Below, one piece after another: positions 25,074 through 36,242 of a stretch of 64,000 nt of DNA. A program made the translations under genes and the position numbers. This DNA comes from Nigrospora sphaerica (Eukaryota > Ascomycota > Sordariomycetes > Amphisphaeriales > Apiosporaceae). Under the pieces are notes generated by a model. That model saw only the letters and a program-made list of their open reading frames with translations, was not told the DNA's origin and made no database searches. Every line of letters starts with the position of its first letter. Within the stretch, counting starts at the first letter, position 1. The stretch spans positions 6,634,001-6,698,000 of the forward strand of contig JAGVVL010000002.1 in assembly GCA_018287875.1 (NCBI GenBank), read 5' to 3'.

Positions 25074-25750
25074 AGGGCGACGGGACTCTCCCATTCACGA
25101 TGGACAAATATTTTGATTTCACTACAAAACGGGCCATGGCGTTCTTGGAACAGGCAAGCACGACAGATGCAAGACCGGGGGGGACAGGACATCGCATGGC
25201 GGGCATAGCCGTCGGAGAAATGGGGCGCATTGGGAGGAGGCAATGTGGACATTGATGCTACTTTCGGAGGCGGCACTTTTCTGGTTTGGCTCAGCGCGCG
25301 GACGACAACAATACCCCTATACGATCTAAAAGATAATCCATTGTACATAATTAGCCGTCGGCCTCGTGCGGTATCTGTTGCGCGGAGCGGGCACCAAGTA
25401 TCTACTCGGGGAGCAGGATGAATATGTGAAGGATCCTGGGCGCCTTGCCTGCGAAGGACAGGGAGACGGACGATGGCACCGTGTTTCCTGGGCCGCTGCT
25501 GTAGAGGGTAGTCCTCTTTGACACCGCCTTGGGGTTGCAAGGCTCCGTGAACGGATTGCCTGGCCGCGGCGTTTGCCTGCCTGCTCGCCCAGGTGCATGT
25601 AAGGACATGAGGAGGTGCCGCACGGCTGCCTCGGCGTCCCCTCCCGGCTGGTTCTCGACCCAAATCCTGCAAGGGCAACCAAGAACGCAGAAGCCGTCGC
25701 GGGGAAAATACACGATATCCTGCTTTGAAGCGCTACTATTGTATTTCGTT
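25074..25750. other. Intergenic region between SYLF and arp9 genes
   Basis: Contains the 3' UTR of the SYLF gene and the probable promoter of the arp9 gene. A 123-residue minus-strand frame at 25402-25773 overlaps the first arp9 exon and has no known relatives that I recognise, so it is not called. Confidence 0.5.
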
Positions 25751-28700
25751 ATGACGGAGAATACAGACGGCACACGTCATGGCGGCCGTCCACAGCGACG
25801 GTGTCACGCCAAGCGAGACGGCGGGGCGGGCACGCCCACGAGTACTAACAAGCTGGCGCGACTGGCTCGACTGGATACCACCACCGAGGCTCGTGAGGCT
25901 GGTGATGACGCTCCAGCCACAGTGACCGGGTCTGCCAAGAGTGGGAGCGACGCGAGGTAAGTCGGTTGTCGAGCTTGGATCGCGCTCGGCACCGTCCGCG
26001 ATATTTTCCTCTTCCCCCAGCTGCTCGTGGCCATTGGAGCACTCTCTACCCACCCCGTCCATCGACTGCACATCGATTAGACTTCAATGCTTCTGAGCCC
26101 TTGAACTCCAACCGCCCTTGCGCCCGCTGGCTGACTTGACTGTCACCAACGCAGCGCGCCTCCGAACCGCGTCGAGCCGACCACTCCCACTCCCACTCGC
26201 ACTGCCAAGGCGCGGCGCGTAGGCAAGCGAGAGCTCGGCTACCTACTCAAAAAGTCCCCCTGGCGACTCGATCCTATCTCGTTGCGCGACGACACGTCCT
26301 CGACGGCCCAATTGACCGACGGTCCGGACGACGACTCGGACGACTCGGACGACGACTCGGACGGCGGCGAGTCTGACGACGCGCCCATACTATTCGAGCC
26401 GCGCAAGCCCAAGGCGTCAGCCACTCCCTCGACCCGGCGCCTCGTCTTTGGCGACAAAACCCCCCGGCAGACTCCGCGCCAGGCACGTGCCTCGCGACGC
26501 CAGAGCGCCGGACGCGCCAGTACCACCCCTCTCAACGCCCGCCAGCGCAAGAAGCAGCTGCGGATTCCGCTTGGGCTCGAGCAGCCCCAGCCGGCCGTCG
26601 TCGACGCCATGTCGAGCCAGCAGGGCAAGTGGAAGGAGGAGCAGGTGCTCGTCATCTGCCCCGGCAGCCAGACGACCCTGGCCCAGCTCGGGTGCCACGA
26701 GCTCACGCTTCCCGCCCATCGCATCCCCACGCGCATGTTCAAGGACCCCGATACGGGCGGCTACCTCCCCTACCACACGTACAAGCGCAAAAAGGCCGGC
26801 GCCGACGCCGCCACCCAGATTGACAGCGAGGATGAGTACGAGTACGTCGAGGACCGCGACTCGACCGAGGGCGCCATCTACCCCATCAGCCGCGGCCACA
26901 TCGCCAACATGGAGGCCTTCCTGGCCTTTCTGGACCATGTGCACAGCCTGCTCACCACCAGCTACCACAACACCCCCATTGTGCTGGTGGCCTCGCCGCA
27001 GTGGACCCGGCCCGACCACGAGACGGTTGCGCGCTTCATCTTCGAGAAGACTAAGACTCCTGCCCTATGCTTGTTGCACAGCGCATTTGCCGCCCAGTAC
27101 GGCCTCAAGTGGACCAGCATGACGGTTGTCGATATCGGGTACGAGAAGGTCGATGTCACCTGCTTGTGGGACAGTAACATAGTGGCCCACAAGCACATCG
27201 ACGACCGGCTCTCGGGCGGCGAGTTCTTCACCCAGAAGCTGTTCGCGCTGCTCAAGGACAAAGCGGGTTTCACCTACGACATGGCCGAGCAACTGAAGAA
27301 GTCACCGCTCTGCGAGGTCTTGCCCTATGCCGCCAACACGGAGAGCCTCATGGAGCTCCCCGATGACGACGCCGCCGGCGCGACGGCCAATCCCGAAGCG
27401 CCCGGCGCTGGTAGCAGCGCCGATTCCGCCAAATCTGCCGCTCCGGCCTTGGGCGCCAGTGACGAAGGGGAAAGCAGCATGATGGACGATAAAGCCGCCG
27501 AGGAGGGCGTTCTGGACGTTGCCAACATTGTCACGACCGGAAACGCGAGGGAGTTCATTGCCAAGCGAGAAAAGGAGAAGGCCGAGAAGGAAAAGGCCAA
27601 GGGCAAGAAGGCCAAAGCGCAGGCCGAGGCCGATGCGGCGGCCAACAAGCCGGTAAGACTGCCCAACTCGAAACGGAAGACCAACACTTTCCACTACGAG
27701 GAGGTGGTGCACGAGGACGTCCAGGTGCCCCTCGCCAGCAGCGTGCCCAAGCCGGAGCCGGCCGCGCCTGCTGCCGCGCCCGAGCCCGCTTCCGAGCCCG
27801 CTCCGGCACCTACCAACGGCGACGTCGCCATGGCCGATCCTGCGGCCGCCGCGGGGGAAACTGGCACGCCGGCGGACCCGCCTGGCCCCCCTGTCGCTGC
27901 CGTCGAGGGCGCCGACAGCTTACCTCCGGTGCCCGAGACCGCCAGCACCGTCACGGAGCGAAGAACGAAGCGTGTCCGCAAGGATATCGAAGTCGGGCTG
28001 GAGCGCTTCCTGTTTGCCGACCGCGAAGAAATAGACCGCATCACCACCATGGTCTACAACACGATCCAGAGCATAGGCGACATTGGCAAGAGGGGCGACT
28101 GCTGGAACAGCATCGTCTTCGTCGGCAATGGCAGCCGTCTTCGCGGCCTCAAAGACAACATCATGCAGACGCTTCAGGCCCGCCATCTGATCTCACCCAG
28201 CACTGCTACCATGTTCACGTCGGAGCTGCCGTCCAACATGGCCACGCCCACGGGCACCGGCTCCCAGACGCCGACGGGCTCGCTGAACGGCCAGCTGCCG
28301 CTGCCGTCGACCAGCTCGGTCAACCCCCTCCTCCAGGCCGCCACAACGGCCTCCCTGGGCGTCCCCGGTGCCACCCAGCCCGGCTCCGTGGCCGGCGACG
28401 TCCACGGTCATCAGTCGCACGCTCAGACGCCCACCAGCATCAAGCTGGCCACGGTGCCCAACTACCTGCAGGAGTGGAACAAGGCCGGCTACGAGGAAGC
28501 CCACTTCCTGGGTGCCCTGGTCGCTGCTCGCTTTGCCTACTGCATCCATAACTTGGAATTGGCCGAGAGCATACGCCTCATGAGCCTTAACCGTGTTGAC
28601 TACAAGTACGTTCACCCCCCAACCCCCGGTGCCCGCCGCCGTTTTGCCCCCCTAGCCAGTGCGGGCTAGACCGTTCGTCGCCGTCTTCCTGGGATGCTAA

Positions 28701-28765
28701 CTGCGTGGCACTCCAGTGAGCTCGGCCCCAAGGCCATCCGCAAGTTCAACATGTTGCCTCCGTGA
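25751..28765 (+). CDS. arp9: Actin-related protein Arp9, SWI/SNF and RSC remodeller subunit
   Basis: Model: exons 25751-25956, 26155-28605 and 28717-28765 (introns 198 and 111 nt; both begin GTAAGT/GTACGT, end CAG, phases match), 901 residues. The Arp9 core starts at Met221 (ATG at 26609). It shows QVLVICPGSQTTLAQLG, IPTRMFKD, a degenerate actin fold (VVDIGYEKVDVTCLWD, GGEFFTQKL, KKSPLCEVLPYA), LDVANIV, IVFVGNGSRLRGLKD, and the C-terminal WNKAGYEEAHFLGA and final NMLPP encoded by the last exon. Arp9 pairs with Arp7-like partners on the HSA helix of Snf2/Sth1 ATPases and does not need ATP hydrolysis. Low-complexity inserts split the fold. Residues 1-220 are an in-frame basic/acidic, Ser/Thr/Pro-rich extension not found in yeast Arp9; translation may instead begin at 26609 (681 residues). 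Converges on nog1. Confidence 0.88.
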
Positions 28766-29471
28766 GCCCTAGTCACCCACACCCTCGCGGGGCGCCCATG
28801 GAGGGCCCCCGCGTCGCTGCAGCCTTGCTTATTCTTTGGACGTCGGCGTTGAGGTCACAAAAGGCGTATTGGCCGGAAGGGGGAGGGGAATGGACGCAAG
28901 TCTTCTACCGCCAGTACGGTTAGATACGATATAGTTAGAAAGCAATTTTCCGTCGTGGCCTTTCTCCGTCTCTCGGCGGGCCGCCGCAGTGGCGAGGCGA
29001 CCGCGGGGACGGGGCGCACTGCAGGATCCATACGCAAATATACCCCTATATTGTGGCGAGACCATTGCCCATTTTACCGTAGATGAGCGTACCAGTGCGA
29101 CCCAAACTGTGTGGGTGTGTCGTGGCTCTCGCCGAAGCCCGTCACGGGGCGGCAACAGGGAGTAACGCTGACGAAACAGAGAATTGCTAGGTATGTACAT
29201 ATATAGGTACATGCAGGTAGGTAGGAAGGCAGCAGTACGTAAACCGAAGAAGGACGGCGGGCAGGCGCAGGTAACGAAACACCGTTTTGATACTCTGTAT
29301 CTATCATCGGCGGTCTCTCGAGTATATTTGGCAAGTAATCGGCAGTTTCCCCTTCCCAAAACTCCTCTGAACGCCATTCGTGAAACCAAACATGACTTTT
29401 CCATGCTCGGGTGCCACTGGGCACAAGAGCCACGGGTTCCAGCCCCCCACCTTCGGGCCTCTTCTGCTTGT
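28766..29471. other. 3' regions between convergent arp9 and nog1
   Basis: The open frame of nog1 continues through here if its last intron is not removed, but it turns Ser/Arg/Pro-rich and loses similarity, so it is 3' flank. Nothing else seen. Confidence 0.6.
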
Positions 29472-31648
29472 CTATCTCCGCTGTGTCTTGCCCACAGTAC
29501 GCTTGCCGGCAAACTGGCATCAAAGTTAGTCACAGCCGGGCTGGGGGCTGAGAGTTGGGTGGAACGTACCAAGTGCTTGGGCATGGTGGTACCGATGTGG
29601 CGATCGGCCTCTCCCTGGCGGGCCATGCGGTTCATCTTGCGCTGGCTCAGCTTGGCCTGCCTCTCGACCTTGGAGCGCGTCTCCATGTCCTCGACACCGT
29701 CCTCGAGTCGGTTGGTGGCCGGCTGGCTTCGGGCTCTGCTCTTGGACCGCAGTCGGTCGCGCGGCGTCATGTCCACATCCATGGCATCCGAGACTTCGGT
29801 GCCCAGGCGAGAGCGGGCGATGGAACGGCCACGGCTGCCGGCATCGGCGCGCGCCCGGAGGCCCAGGTCCGTCGTGTCGATACCGAGCACGTCGAGACCC
29901 TCCTCGAGCTCCGAGAGCGGCTTCATGAGCTTCTTGCGCGGTATGCGCGCACCGTTCTTGAGCTTGCGCATCCTGTTCTCGTTCCGGATCAGGGCCTGCT
30001 TTTCCCGGATCAGCTCGGCCTTGGCGTGAATTTCTTCTGCCTCGGCGTCCTCCATCTCCTCCTCCGACTCGTAGTAACCCTCGGCCTCCAGCTTCTCTTC
30101 CTCCTCCTCGAGCGCCTGCAGCTTCTCCTCGATCTCGGGATCGACGTAGTCCCAGACGTTCTTGCCGTCGTAGATTTCAGGGATTCGGTCATGCTTCCAC
30201 TCGTCCTTCTCGAGCAGATAGTCAGCTCGGAGGTCGACGTTGTACACGCCAGCGCCTCCGTTCTCCTCCTCGATATCGCGGGCCAGTCGGCGACGCTCGG
30301 GATCGTTCTTGTCAAACTTCTTCAACGTCTTGATGGCCTCGGGGATGAAGGTCTCCCTCGTGCCGTTTTCGGGCACGGCCACGTGGATTCGCGCCATGAC
30401 GTCGGCCAGACGGCCGCCGATGGCTCCGGAGCTGTTCATACCGGCCTTCATCTTGGCGGCAACACGATCGGCCATGAGACGATCGCACGCGGCATTCTTG
30501 ACCTGTTGGACGCCCTCTTGGGTGTTGCAGCTGAGCTGGAGCATCTCGACGTCGCCGCCACTCAGCAAAGCCTGCAGCTCCTCGGCCGTTTTGGCGTCTA
30601 ATTCTTCGGGCCGCATGATGTCGACCTTGTTGATGACGATGAACACCAACTTGTTGGCAAACAGGGGTTTCAAGCTCTTGAACAGCTCAATCTGGGCCTG
30701 GACCGTGTAGCCGCACTGCTCCGACAGATCGAAGAAGTAGAGCAGGGCTGAGCGCAGATGGGCAATGGCCGTGATAGACTGCATCTCGATGGGACCCTTG
30801 GTCTCTAGAGGGCTGTCGAGCAGACCCGGGGTATCGATGGCCTGGAAGCGAAGGTACTTGTAGTCGAAGTGGCCAACGAACAGCGACTTGGTGGTGAAGG
30901 CGTAGGGCTCAACTTCGACGTCGGCACGGGTGATGGAGCGCAGGAAGCTGCTCTTTCCGACATTGGGGTAGCCGCAGATAAGGAGAGTGCGGGTGTTAGG
31001 GTCTATGGAGGGCAAGCGACCGAGATGCTCGCGGACCTGGTCGAGGTACAGCAGCGGGTCCTTGAGGCGCTTGATGATGGTGGCCATGCGACCGAGGGCA
31101 GCCTTCTTCAGCTGCTTGCACTGGTACAGCGACGGTGCGTACTTGAGAAGGCGCACATAGTCGCGTGAGATGGCCTCAATCAGGTGCTTGGCGGTGGAGA
31201 GCTGACCCAGCGAAATCTTCAAGTGGTCCTTACTGTACAGCGTGTTGAGCCTGTCCGAGTGTTAGCGTGACCAGCAACTTGTCGCAAGGAGGACGGGCTT
31301 CAGCGTCGTACAGATCGGCGTGGAACGGGTGGATATCCTGCAGGCGCGGAAAGCCATCGAGAACGGCGCTGAACTTCTCTGAGCATGTCTCTTGGGTAAC
31401 TGGCGGTAGAAAGGGGTCAGCACGGCGAATTCGCAGGCCGTCGTTGTCGCGGGCATGCGCAGGCGCGCCCAGATGGGAAAGGAGGGTTTCTCACATTTGA
31501 CCTTGCGGGTGTAGAAGGCACGGATACGGCTGATCTTGAAGCCCGAGCGGATCTGGGTCGGCAGTCTGCGCTGGGTGCGGCTCAGGACGATGTCGAGAAA
31601 TTCCTGGCTCGTGGGCACCGGCTGAATGTCCTTCCACGTAGTCTTCAT
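29472..31648 (-). CDS. nog1: Nucleolar GTPase Nog1, 60S ribosome assembly factor
   Basis: Four exons: 31495-31648, 31312-31399, 29570-31250 and 29472-29513; introns of 95, 61 and 56 nt have GT-AG ends and matching phases, giving 654 residues (yeast Nog1 is 647). The N-terminal NOG1 helical bundle ([14 protein letters not shown]) is followed by the Obg-type GTPase domain: P-loop GYPNVGKS at 174-181, DTPG at 220-223, NKVD at 288-291. The C-terminal half is charged and coiled ([12 protein letters not shown]). The last exon supplies the conserved tail [13 protein letters not shown]; without splicing the frame runs on for hundreds of unrelated residues. Nog1 acts in the nucleolus and on pre-60S particles, where its tail threads into the peptide exit tunnel (known for yeast). 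Convergent with arp9. Confidence 0.95.
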
Positions 31649-32726
31649 CGTTTCGGCGTGCCCGGAGGGTCAAGAAGGCAGGCTCAGGCGGTGGGACGGG
31701 AAGGGGGATAGGCAGATCGCAGCCTCTGTTTTTGGGGGCGGGCTATTTGCTCTGGGATGGGACTTGATAAATGTGATATCGAGCAGACAAGAAAAATGGC
31801 GGTGACGGGCGGCGAAATTCAGATTTTCTGCGTCGACTGTACCCCGCCAAAAACCCCAATGCACTAGCGGAGACGGTACTTCGGTACTTTGTTCAGTCCC
31901 TGAACATGAACCGAAATTTGGCACACGGCCAGAATTATGGGCAAAGATTAAAGACCCATTGGACCTTTCCCAGGTTCTTCTCCTGGGTGGTGGTGAAGTT
32001 AGTCGGGGTTAACTTGTTGTATGATTTTGATGTATCATGTGCCGTGTAGTCCAATGCATAGCAAGAGGGAAAGACATACGAGACAGTTCTGAGTGGCTGG
32101 TGTAGGAATTTCAAATATCTCGACTTGGTTCGTGCCGCCTATTCAGGAACCATATGCGCGTGTAGGCGGGCACTGAGATAGGCCGTGGCAAGGACAGAAG
32201 CCGGTCATGTTGCCTTGGGAGCATTTGATTTGGGCTTTCCGGTAGCGTGTGGGAGCTACTATCGCGAAACGGTGCTTATCCTGTATATAAGATGACTTAA
32301 GTTACCCTTCTAGCTGAGGACAGTAATAGACGCCCGCGTTATAGTAGTTAATAGAGACAATTGGGAGCCAAAGGGCAGGTGGAATGCAAAATCACTCGCA
32401 GCCTTTTAATATAGAATGAAGCAGCAGTGAGATGCTAAGGGTATAGCGAAATAATGGGTATACGCGGGTATAAAAGGCCGAGCGAAGGATCCCCTCTTAG
32501 CTACGGGGACTTCGTTGCGTTTACATAATTTACAACCCGCGGCGAAATAACGATCCTAAACTCCGGTTTTAAATAACACCTGACCGGGTATCAATAAGTA
32601 ACGACGCTGCTTGTCCTAAGCCCTCCACCTAGCCTGGTACGTTTCTTAATAGTTTCGAACAATGCCCTTCCGAGACCTAACCCTTTAGGCCGTCGATGGT
32701 ATCTTAGGATGACGAAGCTGCTTGCT
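31649..32726. other. nog1 upstream region and TpA-rich island
   Basis: The first 300 bases are the probable nog1 promoter. From about 31960 to 32700 the composition shifts to A/T-rich with many TpA steps (TATATAA, TTAATAG, GGGTATA repeated), unlike any other intergenic stretch here. This resembles DNA mutated by repeat-induced point mutation. No intact element or terminal repeat is seen. The right edge contains the decayed ura5 fragment listed separately. Confidence 0.55.
32603..32708 (-). pseudogene. Decayed tandem copy of the ura5 3' end
   Basis: About 105 bases immediately downstream of ura5 align, with small gaps, to the last 35 codons of ura5 (32709-32817). Landmarks shared in order: GCTGCTTG then CTAAGC, TAGCCT, AAC, and CCCTTTAGGCCG. 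By eye identity is roughly 65-70 percent with both transitions and indels. The copy is too short and mutated to code for anything; it looks like an old duplication or an unequal recombination scar. Confidence 0.6.
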
Positions 32727-33404
32727 CTAAGCACCGTACTTAGCCTTGTATTCCTCGATAGCCTTCAACTGCTCCTCGGTGGCGTATCCCTTTAGGCCGC
32801 TGATGATGTCCTGAAGGGTTAAGATAGCCACGATGGGAATGCCGTACTCGCTGCGCAGCTCGCCAATGGCGGTGCCGGTGCTGTTGGGCAGCGTCTCTTG
32901 GCGGTCCAGGGCGACGACGATGCCGGCCACGATGCCGCCCTCGGCGCGGATCTTATCAATAGCTTCACGCTTAGCGGTCCCGGCGGTGACGACGTCGTCA
33001 ATGATCAAGACGCGCTTGCCGCGCAGGGGGGCGCCGACAATGGAGCCGCCCTCGCCATGGTCCTTGATCTCTTTGCGGTCGAAGCTGTACTCCAGGGCCT
33101 GGTATTTGGCGTCAAGCTGCGTTAGGGCCAGCGTGGCGGCCGTCGCGAGGGGTATGCCCTTGTAGGCGGGGCCGAAGATGACATCAAAGTCCAGGCCGTT
33201 GCTCGACGAGGACGAGAAAGAGTCGTGAATGGTGTGGGCGTAGGCGGTTGCCAGTGCGGAAAGCAAGTCGGCGCGGTAGAAATCGCCGGCGTTAAAGAAG
33301 TAGGGCGATATGCGCTTGGACTTCAGCTCGAAGGTGCCCAGACGCAGGCAGTTGCCCTTGAGCGCGGCGGTGAGGAAGTCGGACTTGTAGGTTGCCAACG
33401 CCAT
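32727..33404 (-). CDS. ura5: Orotate phosphoribosyltransferase
   Basis: Single exon, 225 residues, the usual length. It transfers phosphoribose from PRPP to orotate, the fifth step of UMP synthesis in the cytosol. Visible features: SPYFFNAG near 33-40, [11 protein letters not shown] near 77-87, the flexible catalytic loop [11 protein letters not shown] near 110-120, and the PRPP-binding motif [13 protein letters not shown] at 132-144. The start at [10 protein letters not shown] is chosen because homologues begin there; an in-frame upstream Met (33542) would add 46 unrelated residues. Compared with yeast Ura5, Gly in LKSGR is Lys here (residue 30) and Asn in FNRKE is Asp. The 3' end is followed by a decayed partial copy. 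In Neurospora and many fungi this is a classic selectable pyrimidine gene. Confidence 0.95.
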   Translation of the reverse strand: MALATYKSDFLTAALKGNCLRLGTFELKSKRISPYFFNAGDFYRADLLSALATAYAHTIHDSFSSSSSNGLDFDVIFGPAYKGIPLATAATLALTQLDAKYQALEYSFDRKEIKDHGEGGSIVGAPLRGKRVLIIDDVVTAGTAKREAIDKIRAEGGIVAGIVVALDRQETLPNSTGTAIGELRSEYGIPIVAILTLQDIISGLKGYATEEQLKAIEEYKAKYGA

Positions 33405-33888
33405 TGTGAGTTGCTGAGTTGTAGATGGGTTTTCATGCATGTGCTGCGGGGTGGTGAACGCAGACAAATTTGGTGTCAGAAAAGATGGTCGTAGCTGGGA
33501 GCCCCTCCTCGCCCCTCCGACATGCTCCGAGGCATAAACCACTTGTTGCCAGCTGCCATGTTTATCTAATCTATCTATCTATCTTGCACACGTCTTCGTA
33601 TGTACTAACAGGATTTGGAGGATCTCCTCCCGCCGCCGTGTCCGCATCAGATGGCCAACGATTTTTGTTCGATAGACGGATAGGGCACGGGCCGACTTGT
33701 ACACGCGTGACGGAAAAAATCCACGTACGTTTGCCCTGGAACAGCCCTACGCCTGCGCTAACTTTTTGCGGAGGCGGGGGAGGTCTGACGCAGACCCTGA
33801 ACGGTAGGAGGGGTTGTCCCCCAACTTGACGGCGCACTCCCATGGAGCGGCAATACAAACGCTATAGGTCAATGAGGTCTTCAGTAGA

Positions 33889-33937
<49 letters not shown>

Positions 33938-35152
33938 TGTGGAAAGTACCGGTGTGCTAACATAGCGAGTCAAGGATGAGAGTACGGGCGGATGGGGAAG
34001 CCGCTACGTGCATCCTGTTTCGGGGCGGGGGAGTTGCCGAAAGCCTGCCTGCCTAGGCACAAGGTTCTGTCAGGACTTGATAGATGGAGACGTACTGGGC
34101 CCGTATTTCTTAGGGCTTGTAATCGACGGTTGGCGATTGGTGGTCGGTAGTTGCTAGGTTGTGCGGCTGCTGCTACGCACCAAGGGAAGTGGAACACAAC
34201 TTCCAAGTCTGTAGGAGGTAAGTATTCAGTTATGTTGGTACATACCTATCACCCGTCTACCAAACACTTCTTTCCCTGGACGCATGCGTGTACTTCCACT
34301 TATGGACCGACCTTTTTTTATTTGTAACCTTGGACTGTAGGTAAGTAAGCAGTAAACCAAGAGGCAACTGATTGATTGCCTGCCTACCTACTTTACTTGT
34401 GATAGCAGTTATGTACATACATACAACCACTTACCACACCTAGAGACGAGGATGTGAAGGAGGTGGATAATTACCTAGGTACGTGGGTAGCCAGGGTCAC
34501 GCGAGCAAACAACCAACCAACTGGCGACAACGGCGGCAGGCACACAGGCACACAGGCACGCAGGCGGGCAGAAGCAACTTCATCTTCTCGTCATTCCCGG
34601 TCCGGCCCCCCAGTCCAGTTGTGCCCGTCGACGACCCAGCCCAAGTCCAGATTTTCCAGCTCGCCCAGCTGGAGCTCTCCCAGCTTCCGAAGGCTGTAAG
34701 GGCTGGCCATCCCTCCTTCTCTCCATCCATCGCTAGGAGACAACCCCACCGCCTCCGTCGGTCCCGTCCTCCCCGTCCACGGCTCCTCCACTCCAGCTTC
34801 CAGTTCTGACGTCCAGCTACACATCTTGACCCCCGTCCTTCTCATCCACACACCTCACTCACTCACACTACCCAGAGCCATTCAAACAAACCGACAACAC
34901 CAACTGACATTACCCGTACTTCTTCTTCTTTTTCTTCCTCTCTTCCTTTTCCTCCTCTTCTTATTCTCGTTTGCCTGCCTCCCTTAGGCTTTTCTTCCCC
35001 GGGCCCCTTCGTCTCCCGGTTTCCTCAGGCCCGCCCCACCTCATCCGCCCCCCGCTCGCGTCTCATCTCCAACCTCCACCATCCATTCCTAGGACTGTCA
35101 GTCTGCCCGAGAGCTCAGCCCCTCCGACGCACACTCGTCCCAGCCAATCACC
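33405..35152. other. Divergent upstream region of ura5 and the GNAT gene
   Basis: Left part: presumed ura5 promoter. Middle: a CT-then-GT microsatellite at 33893-33941 and GGTA/TACC patches near 34225 and 34325-34480 (TTACCTAGGTAC at about 34472). Right part (34600-35152): strongly C/T-rich promoter and leader with a TTCTTCTT tract at 34920-34970, ending in CACCATGG around the GNAT start. No gene seen. Confidence 0.5.
33893..33941. repeat. Compound (CT)n-(GT)n microsatellite
   Basis: A run of about 13 CT units passes directly into about 10 GT units, in the shared upstream region of ura5 and the acetyltransferase gene. Confidence 0.9.
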
Positions 35153-36242
35153 ATGGCCGAGCCCAACAAGACGCCCCTCAAGGCCGATGCCCCCGTCCCG
35201 AACCCCTACGGACCCCAGGCCGAGGCCCGCGCCACGGCCGAGGGCGCCATCGATGAGTCGGACGACCTGGACGACGATGTGGCTCACAGCCAGAAGACGG
35301 CAAGCGAGACCCGCCGGCGCCAGTCCAAGGTGGGCGAGTCGCGCATCAACAGCATCCTCCCCTTCCCCTTCCTGCCTAACACGCGCCCTCTCACCGTCTC
35401 TGACATCGAGTCTTGTCTGGCCCTGGAGAATGCCGCCTTCAGCAACCCCCAGCACCGCTGTTCCAAGGAGAAGGTGAGTGAGCTTGCTCAGGGGTGCTTG
35501 GCTACTCCCCCGCGTCCCCGTGGTCGCTGACGACCACCCTCCCCGGCCGCCTGCAGTTCGAGTACCGTCTCTCCAGCTGCCCCGAACTCTGCATGGGCTT
35601 GTTTGTGACGGTGCAGCCGGAGAAGGCCAAGGCTGCCGGCTTCGACATCGAGACGCTCCACACAGCCTGGCCGGTCGAGACGGGTCGCAGTGACGGTGCG
35701 GTGAGCGTTATGTTTGCCCATGTTGTCGCAACGAGATGCCTGGGTGACGTCGTGACTGACGTCGACATGGACTACCCTCGCGATTTCCGCACGTCCAAGT
35801 CCAACACTTCGGGCAAGGGCCACCGCGAGGAAGGCCGCACTGTTGCCATCCATTCGCTGGCAGTTCACCCTAAGCTGCAGGGCTGCGGTCTGGGCAAATT
35901 GATCATGAAGGCCTACATGCAACAAATTCACAACTCGGGCACCGCCGACCGCATCTCATTGATCTGCCAAGACGTGGGTTTTGTAGCCTCCATGGCTTTT
36001 GCCGGCTCCGGCTCTGGCCCCAGCCCCGATCTCTAGCTGACCTGTAATTAACAGTATCTCGTGAACTACTATGCCCGATTCGGCTACAAGAAGCTGGGCC
36101 CCTCCCAGGCTTCGTTTGGTGGCGGCGGCTGGTACGACATGGTGAGTTCCTCGGTGTAGCAGTTGTGCGGCTGGTGCAGACGAGACACGGCCATTAACCC
36201 TGTTTGCAGACCATGGAGCTGTCTGAGCCTCCCAAGAAGTGA
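35153..36242 (+). CDS. GNAT acetyltransferase, polyamine/arylalkylamine type (Paa1-like)
   Basis: Four exons: 35153-35473, 35557-35973, 36055-36141 and 36210-36242; introns of 83, 81 and 68 nt, all GT-AG and all phase 0; 285 residues. The GNAT fold is clear: PLTVSDIESCLALENAAF (strand 1/helix 1), HSLAVHPKLQGCGLGKLIMKAY with the acetyl-CoA pyrophosphate loop Q215-G-C-G-L-G220, and the C-terminal NYYARFGYKKLG strand. The Pro-Leu-Thr-x-x-D and E-N-A-A-F signatures and the long insert before motif A match fungal Paa1/serotonin N-acetyltransferase-like enzymes that acetylate polyamines or aromatic amines. The first 65 residues are Ala/Asp-rich and probably disordered. ATG context CACCATGG is strong. 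Substrate is inferred only. Confidence 0.85.

Noticed and set aside
24440..25094. Two antisense frames of about 200 residues under the SYLF gene tail
   Set aside because: They are complements of the Asp/Glu-rich repeat (giving Ser/Val- or Ile/Val-rich strings) and have no independent support.
25402..25773. 123-residue minus-strand frame overlapping the first arp9 exon
   Set aside because: No family recognised, and it conflicts with the better-supported plus-strand exon and promoter region.
28829..29569. C-terminal continuation of the nog1 frame past 29570
   Set aside because: Similarity to Nog1 stops exactly at a GTACGT donor, and a 56-nt intron restores the conserved basic tail and a stop codon at 29472.
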